A stretch of DNA of 64,000 nucleotides from NCBI RefSeq assembly GCF_016406125.1, contig NZ_CP066339.1:5084001-5148000 (forward strand), given 5' to 3'. Positions 26,889-35,115 of the stretch are shown piece by piece. The DNA is from Alicyclobacillus sp. SO9 (GTDB taxonomy: Bacteria > Bacillota > Bacilli > Alicyclobacillales > Alicyclobacillaceae). Below the pieces are notes generated by a model that saw only the letters and a list, made by a program, of their open reading frames with translations, searched no databases and was not told where the DNA came from. Position numbers and translations under genes: made by a program. The first letter of the stretch is position 1. Each line of letters starts with the position of its first letter.

Positions 26889-28076
26889 GTGGAACATCGC
26901 CTGTCCAATCGAGTGCAAAGCATATCGCCTTCAGCCACAATCGCCATTGACACAAAGACGAAGGCTCTGCTGCGTGAAGGAAAACCAGTGATTAACATGA
27001 GTGTCGGAGAGCCGGATTTTGATACGCCGAAAGCCGCAGCATTTGCAGGCATGAAAGCCATTGCTGACGGCCACACGCGCTACACACCTGCACCCGGCAC
27101 ACTCGATTTACGCAAAGCCATTGCAAAAAAACTGATGGAAGAGAACGGTCTTCAATACGCCCCTGAGCAAATTGTGGTTTCGTCGGGAGCAAAACACTCC
27201 CTCTTTAACGTGTTTCTAACGATTTGCAATCCCGGCGACGAAGTCGTCCTGCCAGCCCCATACTGGGTTTCCTACCCGCAGCAAATACGGATGTCCGGTG
27301 CCAAACCAGTCGTTGTACAGACCGAAGAACAAAATGGCTTTAAGATGACAGCCGCTCAGTTGAGGAACGCCATTACGGATAAGACAAAGGCTGTTCTGCT
27401 GAACTCTCCGTCCAACCCAACAGGCGCCGTCTACTCTGAAGCCGAGCTTCGAGAGTTGGGTGATGTCCTGCGCGAGACAGACCTGTACATCGTAACGGAT
27501 GAGATTTACGAACGGCTGGTGTACGACGTAGAGCACATCAGCCTGGCGTACCTGTATCCAGAGCTATTGGACAGAACCCTGCTCGTGAACGGATTTTCCA
27601 AGGCATTCGCGATGACCGGATGGCGTCTTGGCTATGTGGCAGCTCCTGCTGACATCGCCAAAGCCATGTCCAGCTTGCAAAGCCACGCAACCGGAAATGC
27701 GTCCAGCGTCTCACAGCAAGCCGGCATTGCAGCTTTGGATAACTTTGATGAGAATATGGTGCGGGAGTTCCGCCGCCGGCGCGATCGGCTGGTACAAGGA
27801 CTCCGAGACTTACCCGGAGTCAGTTGCCTTGTTCCTGATGGAGCTTTCTACGTGTTTCCGAACATCTCAAAGCTTCTCGGACGCCAATTCAACGGCAAAA
27901 CCATTGACACCGCCACCACCTTTGTCGAGTTGCTGCTGGAACACGAAATGGTATCAGCAGTCCCAGGAGATGCCTTCGGGGCACCGGAAAATGTTCGCTT
28001 TTCCTATGCAACTTCCTACGATAACATCGAGACCGCACTTACCCGCCTAGGCCACTTCGTTCAGCAAATTGGCTGA
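26889..28076 (+). CDS. aspB: Aspartate aminotransferase, class I
   Basis: 395 aa, GTG start after GGAGGAGATAATTTC. PLP-dependent fold type I enzyme: SVGEPDFDTP, NSPSNPTGAVYSE, DEIYERLVY, the PLP lysine in NGFSKAFAMTGWRLGY, and RFSYATSYDNI near the end (carboxylate-binding Arg). AspB-type, interconverting aspartate and oxaloacetate with 2-oxoglutarate. The terminator at 28118 follows. Confidence 0.9.
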   Translation: MEHRLSNRVQSISPSATIAIDTKTKALLREGKPVINMSVGEPDFDTPKAAAFAGMKAIADGHTRYTPAPGTLDLRKAIAKKLMEENGLQYAPEQIVVSSGAKHSLFNVFLTICNPGDEVVLPAPYWVSYPQQIRMSGAKPVVVQTEEQNGFKMTAAQLRNAITDKTKAVLLNSPSNPTGAVYSEAELRELGDVLRETDLYIVTDEIYERLVYDVEHISLAYLYPELLDRTLLVNGFSKAFAMTGWRLGYVAAPADIAKAMSSLQSHATGNASSVSQQAGIAALDNFDENMVREFRRRRDRLVQGLRDLPGVSCLVPDGAFYVFPNISKLLGRQFNGKTIDTATTFVELLLEHEMVSAVPGDAFGAPENVRFSYATSYDNIETALTRLGHFVQQIG

Positions 28077-28117
28077 CGATGTAAATGCGTTCGAGTTGAA
28101 CAATGACTAAGGGAAAG

Positions 28118-28148
28118 AAAGCCCGGGCACGACAGATGCCCGGGCTTT
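28118..28148 (+). terminator. Rho-independent terminator after aspB
   Basis: Perfect 12-bp stem AAAGCCCGGGCA/TGCCCGGGCTTT with a 7-nt loop, 40 bp after the stop. The T-tract is short (TTT) but the stem is strong. Confidence 0.8.
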
Positions 28149-28221
28149 GTGGTGTGTGGGGCGGCGACTTGGGGGCCGGGCCCTGGGGGCTTGAGGCGGC
28201 GGATCGGAGGCCCGGCGGGCC

Positions 28222-28465
28222 CATAGGGATCCCAATGATCACTATGAGCTGACAGGCCCAAACGATAGTGATCCTTCGGATCACTACGGCACCCACACGT
28301 CAGAGCATTATGTCGCAAATGATCACTATTTGTCACGAGCCTCCGCTAATGTAGTGGAAATAGTGCGCAAAACGATCCCTATGGCGGACCCGCCTAGCGA
28401 AATAGTGCGATATGCGATCACTATTATCCACGGTACTCTGAAATAGTGCGATATGGGATCCCTAT
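28222..28465. repeat. Array B: six GATC-cored dyads, period ~44 bp
   Basis: Dyads begin at 28222, 28264, 28311, 28359, 28401 and 28442. Examples are ATAGGGATC-N4-GATCACTAT, ATAGTGATC-N5-GATCACTA and AATAGTGCGATAT with GATCCCTAT. Half-sites are the same as in array A, and there are again six, but the spacers differ, so the dyads rather than the whole unit are conserved. Confidence 0.85.
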
Positions 28466-28559
28466 CGTTCGGCGACCCTTCTGAACGCAGCCCGTCTCAA
28501 TGCAGCCCTTTTCTATAGTCGTTCAGTCGTTCAGAGGTTTGATACTCACTGAAGTACTT

Positions 28560-28599
28560 GAGGAAGGTGGATAAACGGATAATTCCGTTTATCTTCCTC
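28560..28599. repeat. Long palindrome matching the one at 18191
   Basis: GATAAACGGA-TAAT-TCCGTTTATC with outer arms GAGGAA/TTCCTC after a GGTG bulge, giving a 16-bp interrupted stem. The same GGTGGATAAACGG ... CCGTTTATCTTCC element lies next to array A in the same orientation. Confidence 0.7.
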
Positions 28600-28690
28600 C
28601 CTAAGCATCCTCCTGTTCAAAACCGTAGGCATTTCTCTGTTCTACACCGTTTGCACAATCGCAAAATCCTTGCCTGCTGATTGGGGATAA

Positions 28691-28906
28691 CTAATGGATT
28701 TCTCCCTCGGGATCGGTCCATTGACCATCATTTTGAATCTTGATGAGGCCTTCCTTGTCGAGTTCCGTCATAACTTCAAAAATGCTGTCTCGCTTCTGCT
28801 CTGGCAGAGCTCTGACAAACTCGTTTATGTCCCGTTGCGGCACTAGATTGACAAAATGTACTCCGCCATACTTTGCATACATAGAACGCTGGGTGTTGGG
28901 ATCCAT
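28691..28906 (-). CDS. Small hypothetical protein
   Basis: 71 aa from ATG 28906, chosen because AGGAGGGCGCAT precedes it; a TTG at 28996 would give 101 aa but lacks a ribosome site. The protein (INEFVRALPEQKRDSIFEVMTELDKEGLIKIQNDG) looks like a small helical domain with a winged-helix-like end, but I recognise no family. Monocistronic, with an inverted repeat upstream at 29001-29020. Confidence 0.55.
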   Translation of the reverse strand: MDPNTQRSMYAKYGGVHFVNLVPQRDINEFVRALPEQKRDSIFEVMTELDKEGLIKIQNDGQWTDPEGEIH

Positions 28907-29000
28907 ATGCGCCCTCCTCACGTCAAAATTCATCCGCCTAATGCTTCTCCATAATGCTTCGTAAATCAACTGAGCGTACTGTGAATCAAATGACAAACTT

Positions 29001-29020
29001 ACAGACTAACGCTAGTCTGT
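29001..29020. promoter_or_regulatory. Inverted repeat ACAGACTA-N4-TAGTCTGT
   Basis: Perfect 8-bp arms about 95 bp upstream of the small gene starting at 28906. It could be an operator or an mRNA hairpin. The repressor is unknown. Confidence 0.4.
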
Positions 29021-29385
29021 GCGCAGAGAAAAACCATTATACGGCGGCAACACGTTGATCCAGCGTATCGCCTTCGGTTAAATCGCCGCCTGTCCATCCG
29101 TTTGCGGCAAAGCACGTTCGCTACCTCATTACATACCACATCACATACCTCATCGGATTATCATGAGTGGAACTGGGGATGCAATTCACTAACGCAATTT
29201 ACTAACGCACTTTACTATTTCACACAATGTTCGCTTTTTAGGCGTTAGTTGGTGCTTTACGATTTGAATTCAACGGAGGATAACGATACGGTGGTTATAG
29301 TACCCGTGTTGTCTGATGCAGTTCGAGATTTCGAATTTCCGCTCGTCAACTGAAAACCGTTAAATCGGTACTGGAGGGTCTACAC
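29021..29385. other. 365-bp intergenic region
   Basis: No gene seen. It contains CTAACGCA-type short repeats (CACTAACGCAATTTACTAACGCACTTTACT, described by its ACTAACGCA copies at about 29188 and 29203), and must carry the SDR promoter. Confidence 0.4.
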
Positions 29386-30150
29386 ATGCAATTACAAAAC
29401 AAAGTTGCAGTCGTGACAGGCGCCGCTTCCGGAATGGGAAAAGAAATCGCCATGTTGTACGCCCAAGAAGGGGCCAAGGTTGTTTTGGCGGACATTGCAG
29501 AGGAATCATTGAACAGTGTTGCGAAGGAAATACAACGGCTCGGCGGTACAACAACCAGTGTTGTATCGAATGTGGCTAAAGAAGCAGACATTCAAACGAT
29601 GATTGATACGGCTGTGAATGAATTTGGTTCCCTTGATATCTTAGTGAACAATGCTGGCATAATGGACAAGATGACCGCTGCGGCTGAGCTGACGGACGAA
29701 CTTTGGGAGCGGGTATTTGCAGTTAATGTAACCGGTCCAATGCGTGCGATTCGCAAAGCACTCCCACTAATGATAAAACAAGGCGGTGGAGCTATCATCA
29801 ATGTGGCTTCAGTTGGCGGATTATTCGGATCTCGTGCGGGTGCCGCTTACACTGCCTCTAAACACGCTGTTGTCGGACTCACAAAGAACGTTGGGTATCA
29901 ATACAGTAAACTCGGTATTCGCTGCAACGCAATTGCACCAGGTGCAGTTGAAACAAACATTGGGGCTGATTTAGCCAATGTGGACCCATCTTCACTGGGT
30001 CTCCAACAAGCCATGATTGGCATAGGTGTAAATCCTCGTACAGGCAAACCGGAGGAGATTGCCCGCGTAGCACTGTTCCTGGCTTCAGATGACTCCAGTT
30101 TTATTAATGGAACCGTCATCACAGCTGACGCTGGCTGGACAGCATATTAA
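29386..30150 (+). CDS. SDR-family oxidoreductase
   Basis: 254 aa classical short-chain dehydrogenase: TGAASGMGKEIA (NAD(P) binding), ADI acidic residue after beta-2 (favouring NAD), NNAGIM, catalytic Ser in NVASVGG and Tyr-x-x-x-Lys in YTASKHA. Start follows GGAGGGTCTACAC. Substrate not assignable; glucose/alcohol-type dehydrogenases are closest in pattern. Monocistronic. Confidence 0.88.
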   Translation: MQLQNKVAVVTGAASGMGKEIAMLYAQEGAKVVLADIAEESLNSVAKEIQRLGGTTTSVVSNVAKEADIQTMIDTAVNEFGSLDILVNNAGIMDKMTAAAELTDELWERVFAVNVTGPMRAIRKALPLMIKQGGGAIINVASVGGLFGSRAGAAYTASKHAVVGLTKNVGYQYSKLGIRCNAIAPGAVETNIGADLANVDPSSLGLQQAMIGIGVNPRTGKPEEIARVALFLASDDSSFINGTVITADAGWTAY

Positions 30151-30312
30151 ACATTACCGCCGAACCCCGCATCGTCATACAAACACCGCATCTTCATGTC
30201 CTGCGGTTCATGTGAGAGGGAGTGCAGCGCACTCTCTCTTTAATATTGCCCCCCATCCCGCCAACATCTTTCACCAAAACGGTCCTGGTTCAATACATTA
30301 ATAGCGAGAGGA

Positions 30313-31299
30313 ATGCCCGGAACAGAGGGGGTGAAGAATGTGCACAGGAACTATCATTCCACTGGCACACGCGTCCAAAAACTGAGGAAAGAACTGAGGG
30401 AGTTGGACCCAGCGCGGGCTGACTATCGGAATTTGCGGATGAAACTAATAAAAGACATTGAGCTAGCAAAAGCGAATCAGCCCAAATCGCAAAAGAAAAC
30501 ATCAGGACGAAGCGGACGCGTTAGCTCCAAAGGAAAAACTGCGTCATCCAGAAAGAGAGCAACATCCAATACTGCTGCTTCATCCAAATCCAAGGCAACT
30601 TCTTCAGGAAAGAAAGGAAAAGGGCTGAGCGGCTTGTTAAGCTCTGAGAATATTCAAGAATCGCTGAAACAAGTGAACAACCTGCGCGGTCTGGTCAAGA
30701 ATGGTCTTGGTTACTTGCAGCAAGCCGACTCGCTTCTGGAGACATTGTACGCAACTTCAAGCAGTCTGAAAGATACGGGCGTGCTGGATAAATTGATAAA
30801 GCAAAAAGGCAAGAATCTGACGACGGAAGACTTCACCAATATTCTTGTAGCGCTAATGAATTCACCTGTTGGCGGACAATTATTAGGGGGAGGAAAATCA
30901 TCAGACGAATCATCAAAATCAGGGTCGGGCCATCAAGACGAGAAAGCCGCGGCACAAAACGCAAGTGAGAACCAGGCGGCAACAGCCAGCCAGGGTGTCA
31001 ACACAAATGGGAACCAAGGTTACACACAAGGTCCCCAGCAAGGATATGCACAAGGGCAGCCTGTCCAGCCGGGATATATGCAACCGGGAATGCAACCGGG
31101 AATGCAACAAGGATTTCAGGGCCCACAGTACCCACAGCAGCCAATGCAACAGCAGCCGCAACAACCACCGCAACAACAGCCCCCGCAGCAGCCTGGGGGA
31201 AATACAAACCAGCAAACGGGACCCTATCCGCCCTACAATCAAGGCATGCCGGGACCCATGCAGCAACCTCAGCCTCCGCAAACCCCTCCGCAGCAATGA
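30313..31299 (+). CDS. Hypothetical protein with PQ-rich C-terminus
   Basis: 328 aa. N-terminus is basic and helical (RVQKLRKELRELDPARADYRNL), then a Lys/Ser-rich linker, a helical core (about 105-200: ESLKQVNNLRGLVKNGLGYLQQADSLLETLY) and a Gln/Pro/Gly-rich tail. The layout is like spore-coat or VrrA/YqfQ-type proteins of Bacilli, but I cannot establish homology. Start uncertain: ATG 30313, or GTG 30340 with GAGGGGG upstream. Confidence 0.65.
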   Translation: MPGTEGVKNVHRNYHSTGTRVQKLRKELRELDPARADYRNLRMKLIKDIELAKANQPKSQKKTSGRSGRVSSKGKTASSRKRATSNTAASSKSKATSSGKKGKGLSGLLSSENIQESLKQVNNLRGLVKNGLGYLQQADSLLETLYATSSSLKDTGVLDKLIKQKGKNLTTEDFTNILVALMNSPVGGQLLGGGKSSDESSKSGSGHQDEKAAAQNASENQAATASQGVNTNGNQGYTQGPQQGYAQGQPVQPGYMQPGMQPGMQQGFQGPQYPQQPMQQQPQQPPQQQPPQQPGGNTNQQTGPYPPYNQGMPGPMQQPQPPQTPPQQ

Positions 31300-31343
31300 G
31301 CGCCCACTGGCTAGCGATAAACAGCAAAAAGACAACAATAAAA

Positions 31344-31370
31344 GCGGCTGCACAGCCGCCGCTTTCTTTA
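31344..31370 (+). terminator. Rho-independent terminator
   Basis: Stem GCGGCTG/CAGCCGC with a 2-nt loop, extended by flanking AAA and followed by CGCTTTCTTTA. It lies between converging genes and may serve both. Confidence 0.7.
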
Positions 31371-31398
31371 CAGGCGGGTCGAAAAGACCCGACCTGTG

Positions 31399-31851
31399 TT
31401 ATTTGGATTTTGGCACATACTTCTTGATTTCCTTCAGTGTCTTGTCGTCAACATTTTGGCCGTATTTATTCACAATCTCATCTACGCTGGAGTTCGGACC
31501 ATGCTTGGTTGCGTCCTTATATGCGTTTACGAACTGTTTAATCCGTTGATCCGGTACTGGCAGACCCAGCTTGTCGGCAAAATTCTTTGCCATTTTTTCA
31601 ACCTGGTTCGGATCCTGCCATTCATCCGGTTTGACACGTTTCACGTCATCCAGAATCTCAAATATGGCTCTGCGTTTGCCGCTTAAGTTTTGCTTTAAGT
31701 TATCGAATCCAGATTGCGATTGCTTCGCCTCTTGCTGTCTTGAATCCGGCTGTGCTCCGGCTGATGCGGGTTTCTGTGTTGACTGGGTCCGTGCTTTTGC
31801 AACTCTGGCACGGTTAGCAGTCCGGTTTCGTTTCACCGGCTTCTTTGCCAC
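31399..31851 (-). CDS. Hypothetical protein, basic N-terminus and helical domain
   Basis: 150 aa, GTG start after GAGGAGGGGATAGT. The first 45 residues are Arg/Lys/Ala-rich. The rest (FDNLKQNLSGKRRAIFEILDDVKRV, VEKMAKNFADKLGLPVPDQRIKQFVNAYKDA) is helical and distantly recalls the SpoVIF/YjcC sporulation domain, a weak similarity that I would not name on. Nucleic-acid binding by the tail is inferred from charge only. Confidence 0.6.
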   Translation of the reverse strand: MAKKPVKRNRTANRARVAKARTQSTQKPASAGAQPDSRQQEAKQSQSGFDNLKQNLSGKRRAIFEILDDVKRVKPDEWQDPNQVEKMAKNFADKLGLPVPDQRIKQFVNAYKDATKHGPNSSVDEIVNKYGQNVDDKTLKEIKKYVPKSK

Positions 31852-31960
31852 ACTATCCCCTCCTCTTCAGATGTCCGCTCCAAGAGGAGCCTCACCATAC
31901 TGTATGGTTTGACTTCAAAAAGTGCGCCTGCTTTAAGCCAAAAACAGGCATTTGCAGCGC

Positions 31961-32989
31961 CTACTTTACTTTGCCTCTCAAGTGCCGCAGCGTATTGAGG
32001 TGAATTCTGCGCAGTGCCAGTTCCGATTTTGCATATGGCGCGGTCGGTATGACTCGATACTTCCCTGGACCAGCAATACTGCGTTTTTGCACCCAGGTAG
32101 GAGCATAGGCGATTCGCCGAAGATTGACCGTACCGTCAGCTCCTTTTTCCAGGGTCAAGCGGACAATAACGCCAATATCGGCGTACCTGTTGCCCATCAT
32201 CCTGTCTGATATGAAATTTCCCAGTGAATAGATGGCAAAACGCCGCTTTGTCCGGCCCCACTTGTCCGTCACGGTCTGAATGGAAGCAGGCTGGAGGACG
32301 TGCGGGTGTGCTCCCAGAATAATGTCTGCACCGTGGTAGAACAGCGTGCGCACAATTTGCTTTTGCCGCTGGTTTGGGTAGCGATAAAATTCTTGTCCGA
32401 AATGCAGCGAAACTACAACAGCGTCACAACGTCCGTGCAGCGCGTTTAAGTCCTGTATCATCCGCTGCTGATGAATCCGATTCACCAGCCACGGCTTGCC
32501 GCTTGGCACTGGAATATAGTTTGTTCCATAGGTGTATGACAGGATGCCAATACGAAAACCGTTAGCGTTGTAAATGAGCTGCTTTTGAGACTCCGCTTTT
32601 GACCTAAAGGTTCCCGTATGCTGTATACCAGCCTTATCAAGGACGTTCAGGGTGCGTCTGAGTCCACTTTCACCGCGATCCATGCAGTGATTGTTGGCAG
32701 TCGTCAATACATTGAAACCAACTCGCCTGAGTGTATATGCCAGTTCGTCTGGACAATTGAACCGCGGATATCCTGTTTTTGGATTCCGCTTTTGGTAGAC
32801 CTGTTCCCTCCCGGACAGTGTCGTTTCCAAGTTCCCTATGGTTAAATTTGCTTGCCTTAGAAGCGGTGCGGCTTTTGCAAACATAGGGTCAAACAGATAG
32901 CTGCCCTGTGCTGTGTCTCTTGCAGCCTGTATTTGTGACCCCCACATCAGGATGTCACCAACAGCTGCAATGCGCAGTGTGCGAGGCAT
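31961..32989 (-). CDS. CapA/PgsA-family metallophosphatase-like protein
   Basis: 342 aa from ATG 32989 behind GGGGGGATTTCT. CapA fold of the calcineurin-like superfamily: AVGDILMWGSQ, NLETTLSG, NCPDELAYTLRRVGFNVLTTANNHCMDRGESGL, VVSLHFGQEFYRYPN and DIILGAHPHVLQP (metal-binding residues kept). In gamma-PGA producers this protein takes part in polymer export or synthesis. It has no signal peptide here, so it may be cytoplasmic. It is divergent from a Mur-ligase-like gene, a CapB/PgsB-type partner. Confidence 0.85.
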   Translation of the reverse strand: MPRTLRIAAVGDILMWGSQIQAARDTAQGSYLFDPMFAKAAPLLRQANLTIGNLETTLSGREQVYQKRNPKTGYPRFNCPDELAYTLRRVGFNVLTTANNHCMDRGESGLRRTLNVLDKAGIQHTGTFRSKAESQKQLIYNANGFRIGILSYTYGTNYIPVPSGKPWLVNRIHQQRMIQDLNALHGRCDAVVVSLHFGQEFYRYPNQRQKQIVRTLFYHGADIILGAHPHVLQPASIQTVTDKWGRTKRRFAIYSLGNFISDRMMGNRYADIGVIVRLTLEKGADGTVNLRRIAYAPTWVQKRSIAGPGKYRVIPTAPYAKSELALRRIHLNTLRHLRGKVK

Positions 32990-33142
32990 AGAAATCCCCC
33001 CTTTTTCACCTTGCATTGCAGTGTATTCCCCGCTCCGAGAAAGAGCGTGTTTCATTGCCTACAGTGGAGTATCCAGCCCACTCACTTTCGCCCTTCAGCC
33101 ATATGCTGGATTACCAGTCTATGCAGAATGCAGGTGAGCAGA

Positions 33143-34249
33143 GTGGCGACTTCACTCGGTTTAAAGAAGCCAATGATTGCAATCACAGGAAGTGCGGGTA
33201 AATCCACAACGAAGGAAATGCTCGCGGCCATCCTTAGGAGAAAGTGGAAAGTATTTAAAACTCCGGCGAATCACAACCTTTATTCGCATACGAGGAACTA
33301 TGCCAAACAACTAAAACGGGGAAGCTACCGTGCGGCAGTGCTTGAATACGGGTTGTCTGCAAAAGGCCACATACGGCTGCACTGCCAAGCAATTCGGCCG
33401 GATATTTCAATCGTAACGAATATCGGAACTGCCCATCTAGGGAGTTTTGGCGGTGACATCAAAAAGCTGATTCGGGCAAAGTCTGAGATCATCCGCTACA
33501 TGTCGCCGAGCGGTATGGCTGTCTACAACATTGACGATGCCAACAGTCGCGCTATGCCCAAAGGGAACTTCCGGGGTACGCTCGTGACTGTCGGTATTCA
33601 ATCCGCAAAAGCAGATTACAGAGCCCAAAACATTAGTTACGGCAAAGGCGGGATGAACTTTTCAGTGAAGATTGACGGCACAAGCCAGCGTTTCTTCATA
33701 CCGATTTACGGACGCCATCAAGTGTACAACGGCTTGTGTGCCATTGCTGTGGCAAGTCGGCTAGGCTTTACCCCGGCAGAGATTCGGGCTGGGTTGCGCA
33801 ACTATACGCGAATGCAAAGCCGGTTGACGGTACGGCGTGTACCAAGCGGTGCATTGGTCATCGACGATACCTACAGTGCTAATCCAAATGCCGCCAAGGC
33901 TGCAATCGACGTGCTGTCGGCGATTGGCGGAAAGAACAAGGTTGCTGTACTGGGGAATATGCTCTCGCTTGGACAATATACTAAAATAGGCCACCGGGGC
34001 GTAGGCAGCTACATCGCAAAAAAGCGTGTCACGTATTTGTACACGTACGGAAAGTATGCTTATCAAATCGGCAGCAGCGCCGTCGCGGCCGGGTTCAACA
34101 GCAACCATTGGCGTCATTTTACATCACGACCTGCATTACATCAGTCACTTCGAAAGCACTTGCAGCAAGGGACAACATTTTTGGTAAAGGGATCGCACGC
34201 GACCAATATGAAACAAACTGTGCTCTATCTGGTACGCAGCAAGAAATAG
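33143..34249 (+). CDS. Mur ligase-family protein (MurF/CapB-like)
   Basis: 368 aa from GTG 33143 (AGGTGAGCAGA upstream); an ATG at 33128 is the alternative, and the reading frame stays open further up but reads as non-protein. ATP-binding motif PMIAITGSAGKSTTKEML, then TPANHNLYSHTRNYAKQL, SIVTNIGTAHLGSFG, the C-terminal ligase part LVIDDTYSANPNAAKAAIDVL and VAVLGNML. It lacks the N-terminal MurF domain, so it is an ATP-dependent amide ligase of unknown acceptor, perhaps acting with the divergent CapA protein. Confidence 0.8.
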   Translation: MATSLGLKKPMIAITGSAGKSTTKEMLAAILRRKWKVFKTPANHNLYSHTRNYAKQLKRGSYRAAVLEYGLSAKGHIRLHCQAIRPDISIVTNIGTAHLGSFGGDIKKLIRAKSEIIRYMSPSGMAVYNIDDANSRAMPKGNFRGTLVTVGIQSAKADYRAQNISYGKGGMNFSVKIDGTSQRFFIPIYGRHQVYNGLCAIAVASRLGFTPAEIRAGLRNYTRMQSRLTVRRVPSGALVIDDTYSANPNAAKAAIDVLSAIGGKNKVAVLGNMLSLGQYTKIGHRGVGSYIAKKRVTYLYTYGKYAYQIGSSAVAAGFNSNHWRHFTSRPALHQSLRKHLQQGTTFLVKGSHATNMKQTVLYLVRSKK

Positions 34250-34420
34250 CTGAAAACTCATATCAGTCTATTTGTCTGAAATTTGAAGACACAAACGGAA
34301 TTCTGTATACTCCCTAGGATGTTGCAGGTTTTGTAGACACTGTCCCTCATGACTCGCTGATAGTGACCCGATGCTTGGGACAGTTGCTCTCAGAGCCCTT
34401 TTATTAGGGGAGTGGAAGCT

Positions 34421-35044
34421 ATGTTGACTGTGGGGATTGCGGGCGGTACGGGATCGGGGAAAACCAGTGTTGCCAGCTCCATCGTAGAACACCTTGGGGA
34501 AAGCGTCGTAACGCTAATACCGCAGGATGCGTACTACAAGGATTATCCAAATCTGTCCCCGGGCGATCGATCCCGTTTAAATTACGACCATCCTGACTCA
34601 TTTGACACCGAATTGTTGCATTTGCAAATCGAGCAACTAAAGCAAGGACAAGCTGTGCAGATGCCTGTCTACGACTTTTCAACACACAGGCGACACCAAG
34701 AGACCATACTTGTTCCTTCCCGACAAGTCATCATTCTTGAGGGAATTCATGTACTGGTGGACGAGCAGTTGAGAGACGCTATGGATATCAAAATCTTTGT
34801 CGACACAGATCCGGATGTGCGGGTTCTGCGAAGAATGCTGAGAGACGTCAAGGAACGCGGACGCAGCGTGGATTCGGTGTACAGCCAGTACTTGCAGACA
34901 GTGAAACCGATGCACGATGCGTTTATTGAACCGTCCAAGCGCTATGCAGACCTGATTTTACCGGAAGGCGGAGAAAACCAGATTGGCATTAGTCTTGTGG
35001 TAGCGCGCATTCAACACTTTTTGCATCCATTGTCCAGCAAATGA
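34421..35044 (+). CDS. udk: Uridine kinase
   Basis: 207 aa from ATG 34421, 8 nt after AGGGGAG. Phosphorylates uridine and cytidine (pyrimidine salvage). P-loop GIAGGTGSGKTSVA, QDAYYKDYPNLS, NYDHPDSFDTELL, PVYDFSTHRR, VIILEGIHVL and DTDPDVRVLRRMLRDVKERGR are all family hallmarks. It is a free-standing gene. Confidence 0.92.
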   Translation: MLTVGIAGGTGSGKTSVASSIVEHLGESVVTLIPQDAYYKDYPNLSPGDRSRLNYDHPDSFDTELLHLQIEQLKQGQAVQMPVYDFSTHRRHQETILVPSRQVIILEGIHVLVDEQLRDAMDIKIFVDTDPDVRVLRRMLRDVKERGRSVDSVYSQYLQTVKPMHDAFIEPSKRYADLILPEGGENQIGISLVVARIQHFLHPLSSK

Positions 35045-35115
35045 CATTGTGTTTACTTTACGGCTGTGCTGATTCATAATTTTAATTGGTGAAGTAAAAT
35101 GAAGGAGGATGACAT

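Noticed and set aside
28661-28674. Second sigma-54-like core (minus strand AGGCAAG-N4-TTTGC)
   Set aside because: It points away from any gene, into array B; one chance match of GG-N10-GC is expected in this length.
32990-33140. N-terminal extension or frameshifted first exon of the Mur-ligase-like gene (hydrophobic text in a second frame)
   Set aside because: No start with a ribosome site and no match to the N-terminal domain of Mur ligases; the stretch is more simply the divergent promoter region.
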